DNA of 52,262 nucleotides from Flavobacterium psychroterrae (GTDB lineage: Bacteria > Bacteroidota > Bacteroidia > Flavobacteriales > Flavobacteriaceae): contig NZ_JAGYVZ010000028.1 in NCBI RefSeq assembly GCF_018380615.1, positions 1 through 52,262 of the forward strand, given 5' to 3'. Position numbers and translations under genes: made by a program. The notes under the pieces were generated by a model, which was not told the origin of the DNA, made no database searches, and was given only the letters and a program-made list of their open reading frames with translations. Positions 24,514-33,069 of this stretch are shown here, piece by piece (the first letter of the stretch is position 1; each line of letters begins with the position of its first letter).

Positions 24514-25212
24514 AATATAGAAAATCACACCAATATTCATTGCATTAACGCCAATACTTTCGCCTGAAACGGTTTTAACCGATTTATCGAATAAACCATT
24601 TAAACCATAATAACAGTAAACATTCCAGGTATTATAACCTGCCGAAATATATACTCCGTATTGAAACTGGTTGATATCCTTATTATTGGAGATTTTATAA
24701 GTTGATTCTCCGTCTTTCAAAATTGATTTGTCTGAGAAAATATAACTCAGTTTTACACCACTGTAAATCCTCCAGAACTTATAACTTTCAAACGTTGAGT
24801 TCCTCCATCTAAATTCGACAGGAACATCAACAGAATATTGTTTGTATCTGTTTGAAACAAATTCACTGTAATTATTCACTCCATAAATTTGCTCTCCGTC
24901 CTGACTTTTTGAAATGGTCAAATTTTGATAAAAATTTTGGTAACTCAGTCCTAAACCTGCTGCTATTGCAATAGTCCTGGATTTATTGATGGGCATATCA
25001 CGCAAAAAACCGGCAGAAAGTCCGGCAGAAAACTTATCTTGTTTTAAACCCGTTGGTCCCTGAACTAAAAGATTATAAGTAACCGAAAAATAAAACTGAT
25101 CCTCACGATATAAGGAGTCAATTTTTACAATAGGCACTATCTCCGGCTTAGCTTCTTGTGCGAAAGAATTGAAAAACGATACTAAAAACAAACAACTAAA
25201 AAGTAATCGCAT
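24508..25212 (-). CDS. Outer-membrane beta-barrel protein
   Basis: A 234-residue protein with signal peptide MRLLFSCLFLVSFFNSFAQ. I chose the ATG at 25212 over 25242 because it gives a clean signal sequence. The mature part is a series of alternating amphipathic strands (FYFSVTYNLLV, FSAGLSAGFL, IAIAAGLGLSYQNFY, YSVDVPVEFRWR) and ends in an aromatic-rich strand followed by VIFYIL, like porin-family/PorT-like barrels. The function is unknown. It overlaps the end of the convergent PAP2-like gene at 24508-24513. Confidence 0.8.
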   Translation of the reverse strand: MRLLFSCLFLVSFFNSFAQEAKPEIVPIVKIDSLYREDQFYFSVTYNLLVQGPTGLKQDKFSAGLSAGFLRDMPINKSRTIAIAAGLGLSYQNFYQNLTISKSQDGEQIYGVNNYSEFVSNRYKQYSVDVPVEFRWRNSTFESYKFWRIYSGVKLSYIFSDKSILKDGESTYKISNNKDINQFQYGVYISAGYNTWNVYCYYGLNGLFDKSVKTVSGESIGVNAMNIGVIFYIL

Positions 25213-25432
25213 ATCGTATTTTGGTTTTAAAGAGTTTTTCAAGTAAACGTTTTTTAGGGTAGATTTATTTTACTTACAAATATAATATAATGCTAGTTCA
25301 GGATGCAATTAGATCGTAATTATTCTGATTTTGATGACGAATAAAATCATTCATTGCACTTTTTTCAGGAAATAAGTAACAGAATTGAAAAAATGAATCT
25401 ATTTTACTTTGATCTTTTATACCTTTGTCAGG

Positions 25433-25786
25433 ATGAAAAGAAAACAGCTCATACTAAGTGTTTCTTTGGCTTTAACATTATTGTTCTCAATACTGTTTCA
25501 GTCCATACACAGTTATGAGCATATTGTAAAGCAACTTTCAGAAAAACAATGTCATCACAATTATAACGATCCAAGTGGTGAAATAACGCATCAACATCAT
25601 GATTATGAGTTGTGTTATGTTTGTCATTTTGTGTTTGGAAGTTATATTGTACCTCAAGAATTTGCTTTTCAATTTCACAATTATACAATCGAAATTCCTT
25701 ATTTTTTCTCTCTTTCAGAAAAAATATTTTCTCTTTCAGAAAGACCGTATTTATTACGAGGTCCGCCCGCAGCTATAGTTTCATAA
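25433..25786 (+). CDS. His/Cys-rich small exported or membrane protein upstream of a TonB receptor
   Basis: 117 residues starting MKRKQLILSVSLALTLLFSILFQSIHSYEH: an N-terminal signal or anchor followed by a His/Cys-rich stretch, CHHNYN...THQHHDYELCYVCHF (about 40-70), that could bind a transition metal. The C-terminus ends PYLLRGPPAAIV. I chose the ATG at 25433; an earlier in-frame ATG at 25409 lies upstream of a TACCTTTG -7-like motif (25420-25427) and would leave a worse signal sequence. It precedes the TonB-dependent receptor by 158 bases on the same strand, which suggests a shared role in metal handling. Confidence 0.75.
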   Translation: MKRKQLILSVSLALTLLFSILFQSIHSYEHIVKQLSEKQCHHNYNDPSGEITHQHHDYELCYVCHFVFGSYIVPQEFAFQFHNYTIEIPYFFSLSEKIFSLSERPYLLRGPPAAIVS

Positions 25787-25804
25787 TTTCGAATATATTC
25801 GAAA
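25787..25804. promoter_or_regulatory. Perfect 18-bp palindrome TTTCGAATATATTCGAAA
   Basis: It begins directly after the stop codon of the His-rich gene and lies 140 bases upstream of the TonB-receptor ATG. It is too AT-rich and lacks a T-tail for a good terminator. Its size and symmetry fit a dimeric repressor site such as one for a Fur/Zur-type regulator, but no consensus for this group is known to me. Confidence 0.4.
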
Positions 25805-25944
25805 AAACAAAATCTCTTTTTAAATCCAATTCAAAAAAATAACAATTTCCCCATCTTGAAACCTTCAGGATAGGCAAATTTTATTATTGTTTTAGTTTTT
25901 AGATTTATGGGACAAAATCAATTTAACTATAGCATCTTTTTCAA

Positions 25945-28152
25945 ATGAAAAAATTAATAATTGCCTTAATTTTAGGCTTTTCGAGCATTCTTTCTGCTCA
26001 AAATACCGTTTCAGGAACGGTAACAAATCTTGAAAACCAACCATTGGCAAACGTATCTGTTTATGCAGCAGAATTGCATAAAGGAACAACAACTGATGAA
26101 AACGGAAAATATGAATTCAAGAATCTCCCTAACGGAAGTTTCCGACTTACTTTTACTATTGTTGGATTTACAACTCAAAGTAAATCAATTTCTAAACTAT
26201 TAAAAGAAAACACTTTAGACATCACTTTAACTGAGTCTATTTTTGAAATGGATGAAGTTGTAGTTTCCACTCCTTTCAACAAATTGCAATCGCAAAATGT
26301 AATGAAGGTGGAGCATGAAAGCATTAAAACTTTACAGCAAAAAGGAACTTCGACTTTAATTGAAGGTTTGGCAACGATTCCCGGAGTTTCTCAGATTTCT
26401 ACCGGAACTTCAATTGGGAAACCTGTAATTCGTGGATTGAGCGGAAATCGTGTTTTGGTTTACTCTCAAGGCGTTCGTATTGAAAACCAACAGTTTGGAG
26501 ACGAGCATGGTTTAGGTTTAAATGATGCCGGAATCGAAAGTGTTGAAGTAATTAAAGGACCTGCTTCTTTATTATATGGTTCTGATGCTCTTGGTGGTGT
26601 TTTATATTTTAATCCTGAAAAATTTGCTGATGCGAACACTTTTAAGGCGAATTTCAGTCAAAAATATTTCACGAATACACAAGGAAGTAATTCTTCTATT
26701 GGCTTAAAAACGTCTACTGATAATTGGAAATTTTTGGCACGCGGAAGTTTCAACACGCATTCTGATTATAAAATTGCCGATGGCGATCGTGTAACTAATA
26801 CTCGTTACAACGAAACTGATTTTAAAACTGGAATTGGATACAGCAACTCTAGTTTTTCAAGTGTTTTAAGATATAACTATAATAAACTTGATCTTGGAAT
26901 GCCGGAAGATGGAATTGCAGAACAATCGTCAAGCAAAAATACATTATTTCCAAGACAGGGAATTTTCAATCATTTATTGAGTTTAAACAATGTTATCTTT
27001 TTTCAGAATTCGAAATTAGATGTTGATTTGGGATATATTGCCAACGATAGAAGTGAATTTGAAGACAGCAACGAAGCATCGCTTCACATGAAACTGAACA
27101 CTTTTAATTATAATGCTAAATATCATTTTCCTAAATTAGGTAAAATTGAAACGATTTTGGGCGTACAGGGAATGCATCAAACGAACAAAAATTCCGGAGA
27201 AGAATATTTAATTCCGGATGCTACAACTAATGATTTTGGTGTTTTTGGAACAGCAAATTACGAATGGAATAATAGTGTTGTACAAGCGGGATTGCGTTTT
27301 GATAATAGAAATGTCACTTCACAAGCACACGGAACTGAAGGTGAAGAGGGCTATTTTCTGCCTCTTGACAAATCATTTGATAGTTTTAATGCTTCATTAG
27401 GATATAAAACGAAACTTGCAGAACCTTTAACGCTTCGATTGAATGTGGCAACTGGTTTTAGAGCTCCAAACTTAGCTGAATTAACTTCAAACGGGGTTCA
27501 TGAAGGAACGAATCGCTACGAAATTGGAAATGCTGATTTGAAAACGGAACAAAACGTTCAGACTGATTTGAATTTAGAATATAAAAACACGCATTTTGAG
27601 TTTTTCATTAACGGATTTTACAATCATATCAACAATTATATTTACACTTCGCCAACTGGAGAAACTCGTGATGACAATGATGTTTTTGCTTATACTCAGG
27701 ATAATGCAAAATTATATGGTGGTGAAGTTGGTTTTCACTTTCACCCGCATCCGCTTGATTGGCTGCATTTTGAAACCAGTTTTGAAACTGTAACGGGTAA
27801 AAAAGACAACAACGATTATTTGCCATTAATTCCTGCAAACAACTGGAACAATACTTTAAGAACTGAATTTAAAATCAAAAACTGGTTTGAAGAGGGATAT
27901 GCGTCTTTAAACGTTTCATCAACTTTAAACCAAAATAATGTTAGCGGTTTTGAAACGGCTTCTAATGGTTATACTTTGGTAAACTTAGGTTTTGGAGGAA
28001 CGGTAAAATTAGGCAAACATGCATTTGATGTAAACCTGAACGGAAACAATTTATTCGATAAAAAATATATTGCTCACCTTTCAAGATTAAAAACAGATGG
28101 TATTCCTAATATTGGAAGAAACATCGTTCTGGGAATTAATTTCAACTTATAA
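25945..28152 (+). CDS. TonB-dependent outer-membrane receptor, probably for a metal
   Basis: A 735-residue receptor. Signal peptide MKKLIIALILGFSSILSAQ is followed by a carboxypeptidase-regulatory-like domain (about 20-105: VSGTVTNLENQPLANVSVYAAELHKGTTTDENGKYEF), a TonB-box-like EMDEVVVS (about 108-115), a plug with GKPVIRGLSGNRVLV and SVEVIKGPASLLYGSDALGGVL, and a 22-strand-type barrel ending in GINFNL. A His-rich surface segment, GEVGFHFHPHPLDWLHFE, recalls zinc receptors such as ZnuD, and a His/Cys-rich small protein lies upstream; zinc is therefore the best guess, not proven. It is not accompanied by a SusD-like lipoprotein, which argues against a glycan substrate. Confidence 0.93.
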   Translation: MKKLIIALILGFSSILSAQNTVSGTVTNLENQPLANVSVYAAELHKGTTTDENGKYEFKNLPNGSFRLTFTIVGFTTQSKSISKLLKENTLDITLTESIFEMDEVVVSTPFNKLQSQNVMKVEHESIKTLQQKGTSTLIEGLATIPGVSQISTGTSIGKPVIRGLSGNRVLVYSQGVRIENQQFGDEHGLGLNDAGIESVEVIKGPASLLYGSDALGGVLYFNPEKFADANTFKANFSQKYFTNTQGSNSSIGLKTSTDNWKFLARGSFNTHSDYKIADGDRVTNTRYNETDFKTGIGYSNSSFSSVLRYNYNKLDLGMPEDGIAEQSSSKNTLFPRQGIFNHLLSLNNVIFFQNSKLDVDLGYIANDRSEFEDSNEASLHMKLNTFNYNAKYHFPKLGKIETILGVQGMHQTNKNSGEEYLIPDATTNDFGVFGTANYEWNNSVVQAGLRFDNRNVTSQAHGTEGEEGYFLPLDKSFDSFNASLGYKTKLAEPLTLRLNVATGFRAPNLAELTSNGVHEGTNRYEIGNADLKTEQNVQTDLNLEYKNTHFEFFINGFYNHINNYIYTSPTGETRDDNDVFAYTQDNAKLYGGEVGFHFHPHPLDWLHFETSFETVTGKKDNNDYLPLIPANNWNNTLRTEFKIKNWFEEGYASLNVSSTLNQNNVSGFETASNGYTLVNLGFGGTVKLGKHAFDVNLNGNNLFDKKYIAHLSRLKTDGIPNIGRNIVLGINFNL

Positions 28153-28162
28153 TATTTTTTAC

Positions 28163-28230
28163 ACCATATAAGTTATATAAGCAAATTTAAGACATACCTA
28201 AACTAAAATGAACTTATATACTTATATGGT
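28163..28230. repeat. Inverted repeat of the ACCATATAAG family
   Basis: ACCATATAAGTTATATAAG (28163-28181) is mirrored by CTTATATACTTATATGGT (28213-28230), differing by one deleted base. It matches the elements at 1055 and 5798 and lies between the TonB-receptor stop and the prolyl oligopeptidase promoter. Confidence 0.8.
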
Positions 28231-28258
28231 TTAAATTATTTTTCACAACATAATTTGT

Positions 28259-28266
28259 TATTTTTG
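28259..28266 (+). promoter_or_regulatory. Probable -7 element of the prolyl oligopeptidase gene
   Basis: TATTTTTG matches TAnnTTTG and lies 24 bases before the ATG, so the gene is likely transcribed separately from the TonB receptor. Confidence 0.45.
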
Positions 28267-28289
28267 TTACAACCGTTTAAACTTAAACA

Positions 28290-30398
28290 ATGAAAAAAAC
28301 ATTTTTATTAATGGCAATCACAACTGCAGGAATTTCATTTGGACAAAATAAGATTCAATATCCACAAACCAAAAAAGGCGAAACAGTTGACGTCTATTTT
28401 GATACAAAAGTAAGTGATCCATATCGCTGGCTTGAAGACGACAAATCAGCTGAAACAGGAGCTTGGGTTAAGGCTCAAAACGAAGTTACTTATGGTTATT
28501 TAGATAAAATTCCTTTTCGTGATGAACTTAAAAAACGCATGGAAAAATTATGGAACTATGAAAAAATCAGCGCTCCTTCTGTAGAAGGAAAATTTACTTA
28601 TTATTCTAAAAACAATGGACTTCAGAATCAATCGGTTATTTATAGAAAAGGAGCTGATGGTAAGGAAGAAGTTTTTTTAGATCCTAATACTTTCTCTAAA
28701 GACGGAACAACTTCTCTTGGAGGTTTGGATTTTTCTAAAGACGGAAACAAAGCTGCATATGCGATTTCTGAAGGCGGAAGCGACTGGAGAAAAGTAATCA
28801 TTATTGATGCTTTGTCTAAAAAAGTCGTAGAAGATACATTGATTGACGTAAAGTTTAGTGGGATTGCATGGCACGGAAATGAAGGGTTTTACTATTCAAG
28901 CTATGAAAAACCAAAAGGAAGTGAACTTTCAGCTAAAACAGATGAACACAAACTGTATTTTCATAAACTTGGAACTTCTCAAAAAGAAGATAAAGTAATT
29001 TTTGGAGCAGATAAAAAACGCAGATATATTGGCGGTTATGTTACTGAAGATGATAAATATCTGGTAATTTCAGCAGCTAATTCTACTTACGGAAATGAAT
29101 TATACATTAAAGATTTAACAAAACCCAATAGTCCTATTGTTACAATTGTAGACAATTTTAACAGCGACAATCAGGTGATTGAAAATGAAGGAGGAAAATT
29201 GTTTATCGAAACCGATTTAAACGCACCAAATAAACGTGTGGTTACAGTTGACGTAAGTAATCCAAAACCTGAAAACTGGAAAGACTTTATCAAGGAAACT
29301 AAAGATATTTTATCCCCTTCAACCGGTGGTGGATTCTTTTTTGCTAATTATACAAAAGATGCAGTTTCGTTTGTACAACAATACGATTACAGCGGAAAAT
29401 TAATTCGTGAAATCAAACTTCCTGCAGTAGGAACTGCAACTGGATTTGGAGGAAAAAAACACGAAAAAACATTGTATTACAGCTTTACCAATTATACAAC
29501 TCCGGGATCTATTTATTCATTGGAACCAAAATCAGGTAAATCTGAAGTGTATCAAAAACCTGTTGTTGATTTTAAAAGTGACGATTACGAATCAAAACAG
29601 GTATTCTATACTTCAAAAGACGGAACAAAAATCCCGATGATTATCACGTATAAAAAAGGAACAAAATTAGACGGTAAAAATCCAACAATACTTTATGGTT
29701 ACGGCGGATTCAATATTAGTTTAACACCAAGTTTTAGTATTGCTAATGCTGTCTGGTTAGAAAATGGAGGAGTTTATGCTGTGGCCAATTTAAGAGGTGG
29801 TGGTGAATATGGTAAAAAATGGCATGATGCGGGAACGAAATTGCAAAAACAAAATGTATTTGATGATTTTATTGCCGCTGGTGAATATCTAATCGCTCAA
29901 AAATATACTTCATCTGATTTCTTAGCGATTCGCGGAGGTTCTAACGGAGGTTTATTAGTTGGTGCAACTATGACGCAACGTCCGGATTTAATGAAAGTAG
30001 CGTTACCAGCTGTTGGTGTAATGGATATGTTACGTTACCACACTTTTACTGCTGGTGCAGGTTGGGCTTTTGACTACGGAACTGCTCAGGATAATAAGGA
30101 AATGTTTGAATACCTGAAAGGATATTCTCCAGTACAAAACGTAAAAAAGGGTGTTAAATATCCTGCAACTATGGTTACAACGGGAGATCATGATGATCGT
30201 GTTGTTCCTGCTCATAGTTTTAAATTTGCTGCTGAACTACAAGAAAAACAAACGGGAGACAATCCGGTTTTAATTCGTATTGATGTAAAAGCGGGTCACG
30301 GAGCAGGAAAATCTGTTGCTGCAATGATTCAGGAAAGTGTAGACATTCAAGCGTTCACGCTTTACAATATGGGATTTAAAGCTTTGCCTAAAAAGTAA
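28290..30398 (+). CDS. Prolyl oligopeptidase (S9A family), exported
   Basis: A 702-residue serine peptidase that cleaves short peptides after proline. Signal peptide MKKTFLLMAITTAGISFGQ makes it periplasmic. An N-terminal segment (DPYRWLEDDKSAETGAWVKAQNEVT) and a beta-propeller (about 70-410) are followed by the alpha/beta-hydrolase domain: GYGGFNISLTPSF, nucleophile Ser551 in RGGSNGGLLVG, Asp in GDHDDRVVPAHS and His in KAGHGAGKS. The triad is complete and the length typical. It is single-gene, followed by a hairpin terminator. Confidence 0.95.
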   Translation: MKKTFLLMAITTAGISFGQNKIQYPQTKKGETVDVYFDTKVSDPYRWLEDDKSAETGAWVKAQNEVTYGYLDKIPFRDELKKRMEKLWNYEKISAPSVEGKFTYYSKNNGLQNQSVIYRKGADGKEEVFLDPNTFSKDGTTSLGGLDFSKDGNKAAYAISEGGSDWRKVIIIDALSKKVVEDTLIDVKFSGIAWHGNEGFYYSSYEKPKGSELSAKTDEHKLYFHKLGTSQKEDKVIFGADKKRRYIGGYVTEDDKYLVISAANSTYGNELYIKDLTKPNSPIVTIVDNFNSDNQVIENEGGKLFIETDLNAPNKRVVTVDVSNPKPENWKDFIKETKDILSPSTGGGFFFANYTKDAVSFVQQYDYSGKLIREIKLPAVGTATGFGGKKHEKTLYYSFTNYTTPGSIYSLEPKSGKSEVYQKPVVDFKSDDYESKQVFYTSKDGTKIPMIITYKKGTKLDGKNPTILYGYGGFNISLTPSFSIANAVWLENGGVYAVANLRGGGEYGKKWHDAGTKLQKQNVFDDFIAAGEYLIAQKYTSSDFLAIRGGSNGGLLVGATMTQRPDLMKVALPAVGVMDMLRYHTFTAGAGWAFDYGTAQDNKEMFEYLKGYSPVQNVKKGVKYPATMVTTGDHDDRVVPAHSFKFAAELQEKQTGDNPVLIRIDVKAGHGAGKSVAAMIQESVDIQAFTLYNMGFKALPKK

Positions 30399-30420
30399 AA
30401 TTTTAGTCTTTTAATTTATT

Positions 30421-30470
30421 AGCCACAAATTCACGAATTATTTTTGTGAGTTCGTGGCTTTTTTTTGCAA
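30421..30470 (+). terminator. Terminator after the prolyl oligopeptidase gene
   Basis: AGCCAC...AATTCAC pairs with GTGAGTT...GTGGCT around an AT-rich loop and is followed by eight T residues. The arms are themselves a copy of the GCCAC/GTGGC repeat family, so a dispersed repeat appears to serve as terminator. Confidence 0.65.
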
Positions 30471-30477
30471 TAGTTTT

Positions 30478-30742
30478 TTTGCCACAGATTAAAATAATTT
30501 TCTAAACTGTGTGTTTTTTTTCGCCACAAATTACACTAATTTTCACAAATTATTTTTTTTAAAAATCTACCTAATTATTTCACGCAGTTTTAACCGATTT
30601 ATTTAATTTATAAAAAAAATCTGCGTTCATCTGCTTAAATCTTTTTAAATCTGCGTGAAAAGATAATTCATGAATTCGTGGCTGTTTTTAAAACAAGTTT
30701 AAAAGAAAATAATTTGTGAAAATTAGTGCAATTCGTGGCAAA
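30478..30742. repeat. Repeat cluster before the Gfo/Idh/MocA gene
   Basis: Left arms are GCCACAGATTAAAATAATTT (about 30480) and GCCACAAATTACACTAATTT (about 30523). Right arms are CTTTTTAAATCTGCGTGAAA (about 30643), TGAATTCGTGGC (about 30671) and GAAAATTAGTGCAATTCGTG (about 30717). No gene is present between 30399 and 30779. Confidence 0.75.
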
Positions 30743-30749
30743 CCTTTTT

Positions 30750-30757
30750 TAAATTTG
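30750..30757 (+). promoter_or_regulatory. Possible -7 element for the Gfo/Idh/MocA gene
   Basis: TAAATTTG matches TAnnTTTG, 23 bases before the ATG and directly after a repeat arm. No good -33 element is seen. Confidence 0.4.
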
Positions 30758-30779
30758 AAATAACTAAAAAACCAGAAAA

Positions 30780-31775
30780 ATGAAAATTGTTAAATGGGGA
30801 ATTATAGGTTGTGGGAATGTAACAGAAGTAAAAAGTGGTCCGGGTTTTCAGAAAACGCCTAACTCAGCATTGGTTGCGGTAATGCGCAGAGACGCTGCTC
30901 TTGCCGAAGATTATGCTAAACGTCATAATGTGCCGAAATGGTACTCAAACGCCATTGACTTAATTAACGATCCGGAAGTTGATGCTGTTTATATTGCCAC
31001 TCCACCATCCTCTCATAAAGAATATACTATTTTATGTGCAAAAGCCGGAAAACCGGTGTATGTAGAGAAACCTATGGCTTTAAATTTTGAAGAATGTAAC
31101 GAAATGATCAGCGTGTGCAAAGAAAACAATGTTCCATTATTCGTTGCCTATTACAGAAGAAGTTTACCAAGATTCTTAAAAATAAAAGAAATTATAGATC
31201 AAAATAAATTAGGCAAAATAAGACATGTAAATTGTGTTTTATATCATCCGTTTGAAGAACGTTATGATGACGATATTAATTTGCCGTGGACGGTTTTACC
31301 TCATATTTCCGGTGGCGGAATCTTTGTTGATCTGGCTTGTCATACTTTAGATTTTCTTGATTTTGTTTTTGGTCCGATTAAATCAGTTCGCGGTCATGCG
31401 AGTTCTCAACTTCTTGCTTACCCTGCTGAAGATTCCGTTTCAATGTCGTTTTTATTTGAAAACGGAATTCATGGAACCGGTTTATGGAACTTTGCCAGTT
31501 TTGAGCGTTATGACAATACCGATATTGTAGGCGACAAGGGAAAAATTTCTTTCTCTACTTTCGGAAATGATCCAATTGAAATTCAATATGCAAATGGAGA
31601 AAAAGAAACTATTACAATCGAAAATCCACTACATATTCAGCAGCCTTTTATAGCAACTGTGGTTGAAGAGCTTTTAGGCAAAGAAGGTTTTTCGCCATCA
31701 AAAGGAACCTCAGCCGCAAGAACAACCTGGGTTATTGATGAAGTTTTAAAAGAGTTTAGGGATTTAAAAAAATAA
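30780..31775 (+). CDS. Gfo/Idh/MocA-family oxidoreductase
   Basis: A 331-residue cytosolic NAD(P)-dependent dehydrogenase. The Rossmann fold starts WGIIGCGNVTEVKSGPGF; AVYIATPPSSHKEY and YVEKPMALNFEECNEM carry the conserved EKP signature with its catalytic Lys; the C-terminal alpha/beta domain has GGGIFVDLACHTLDFLDFVFG, where the His is the usual substrate-site residue. Members act on sugars, inositols or similar polyols; the substrate is not evident. No sugar-utilisation genes are adjacent. Its promoter region is built from dispersed repeats. Confidence 0.9.
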   Translation: MKIVKWGIIGCGNVTEVKSGPGFQKTPNSALVAVMRRDAALAEDYAKRHNVPKWYSNAIDLINDPEVDAVYIATPPSSHKEYTILCAKAGKPVYVEKPMALNFEECNEMISVCKENNVPLFVAYYRRSLPRFLKIKEIIDQNKLGKIRHVNCVLYHPFEERYDDDINLPWTVLPHISGGGIFVDLACHTLDFLDFVFGPIKSVRGHASSQLLAYPAEDSVSMSFLFENGIHGTGLWNFASFERYDNTDIVGDKGKISFSTFGNDPIEIQYANGEKETITIENPLHIQQPFIATVVEELLGKEGFSPSKGTSAARTTWVIDEVLKEFRDLKK

Positions 31776-31780
31776 TAATT

Positions 31781-31876
31781 CAACACATTTTGTCTTTTCA
31801 ATAAAGAAATCACATTAATAGATCCAGCTTAATATGGCTCTGTGATTTCTCATTCTTCGAAATGACAAAATTGAAC
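31781..31876. repeat. Imperfect inverted repeat after the Gfo/Idh/MocA gene
   Basis: Outer arms TTTTGTC and GACAAAA (near 31787 and 31864) and a perfect inner pair GAAATCACA (31806-31814) / TGTGATTTC (31841-31849) surround a short centre. It appears to be a further repeat family. Confidence 0.6.
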
Positions 31877-31879
31877 ACA

Positions 31880-31915
31880 AAAAAAGAGGATATTCAAAAT
31901 GAATATCCTCTTTTT
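31880..31915. terminator. Bidirectional terminator
   Basis: AAAAAGAGGATATTC pairs perfectly with GAATATCCTCTTTTT across a 4-base loop (AAAA). It ends the oxidoreductase gene on plus and the barrel gene on minus. Confidence 0.85.
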
Positions 31916-31936
31916 ATAAAGTGTAATTTCTTAAAA

Positions 31937-32890
31937 TTATAGGCTGTATTTAAGACCTAAAGTCAAACCTAAACCTGAAATCCCAACGTAAGAACTTAAC
32001 TCGTCCATTTTATCATTAGGTCTTGTTGTATCTTTTGTATCTGATGTTGCTGTATTTGGATTAAATAAAGGATTGTTTGAATTAACATCTAAACGATCAA
32101 CATAATTGGTATATCTCTGAGCAGTTGTTCTTGTCGCTAAAGCATCATTACCATTAACTGTAAATTCTGTAGTTTCTTTAGATTTTCCGTGTACAGTAAA
32201 ATTACGATATTCCAATTCACCAAAAACCGAAATATTTTTTCCTAATTTATAAGATGTTCCTAAAGCAGCAAGAAACCCAACTGTTGGATTTGGTTTTACT
32301 TTATCAACACTGTGGACATCTCCAAAAGCTACCGGAGCACCCGTTGTTGGATTAAAAGCAATTGGAGCGTAAGCATCAGAAGTGATTTCTAAATCTCCAT
32401 GAATAGGAACTAAAATACCTACTTTAGTATATGGTTCAAAACCTTTATGCTCTCCTAAAAACAATACTAAAGCCGGAGCAAGATCAAAAGCAGTAATTTG
32501 ACCAACTGATTTGAAACTATACACACCAGCTGGAGTGATAGGCACATCTGACTTAGTTTGTGCCATTGTCTTATCCTTGCTACTATAATAATTAACACCT
32601 AATTCAACTCCTAAACGAGTATTAAATCTATACCCAGCTGTTATTCCAGTTCTAAAACCTTCTCCAAAAGAACCTGTAACACTTTCTTCAGAAACTAATT
32701 TCCCTCCTACATAAGTTTTGTCTAAAGGAAGATTTCCCCCTACAGTTGGAAATTCAGTAGCAGCAGTTTGAATAAAATAAGATCCACCCAATTTAAAATA
32801 CCATGACTCTGGTTTATCTGCTTTTTCTGTTTGCGCCATTGTGGCCATAGAGCAAACTAATAATCCTAGTAAAAATAGGTTCTTTTTCAT
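31937..32890 (-). CDS. Outer-membrane beta-barrel protein (OmpA/OmpW-like barrel)
   Basis: A 317-residue protein with signal peptide MKKNLFLLGLLVCSMATMAQ. Alternating strands (WYFKLGGSYFIQ, FRTGITAGYRFNTRLGVELGVNYYSS, ITAFDLAPALVLFLG, PTVGFLAALGTSYKLGKNISVFGELEYRNF) end in GLTLGLKYSL, with a C-terminal strand pattern typical of inserted barrels. There is no OmpA peptidoglycan-binding domain. The function is unknown; many such proteins are abundant structural or porin-like proteins. It is single-gene, with the promoter-like TAAGTTTG on minus at 32924-32917. Confidence 0.82.
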   Translation of the reverse strand: MKKNLFLLGLLVCSMATMAQTEKADKPESWYFKLGGSYFIQTAATEFPTVGGNLPLDKTYVGGKLVSEESVTGSFGEGFRTGITAGYRFNTRLGVELGVNYYSSKDKTMAQTKSDVPITPAGVYSFKSVGQITAFDLAPALVLFLGEHKGFEPYTKVGILVPIHGDLEITSDAYAPIAFNPTTGAPVAFGDVHSVDKVKPNPTVGFLAALGTSYKLGKNISVFGELEYRNFTVHGKSKETTEFTVNGNDALATRTTAQRYTNYVDRLDVNSNNPLFNPNTATSDTKDTTRPNDKMDELSSYVGISGLGLTLGLKYSL

Positions 32891-32916
32891 AATTCTGTTT
32901 TTTAATTATTTTTTAC

Positions 32917-32924
32917 AAACTTAG
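32917..32924 (-). promoter_or_regulatory. Probable -7 element for the barrel gene
   Basis: TAAGTTTG on the minus strand, 27 bases upstream of the ATG. Confidence 0.45.
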
Positions 32925-33069
32925 ATTATTTTAACATATCCTTATAGTTTGCAATATTAGACTTGTAACGAAATCGTTGTAATTTTACACAATATTACTA
33001 AAAAAGTATTATGCATGCATATTTTTAACTTAAAAAAAATGCATTCTTTTAAATTTTAACTGTTAAATT

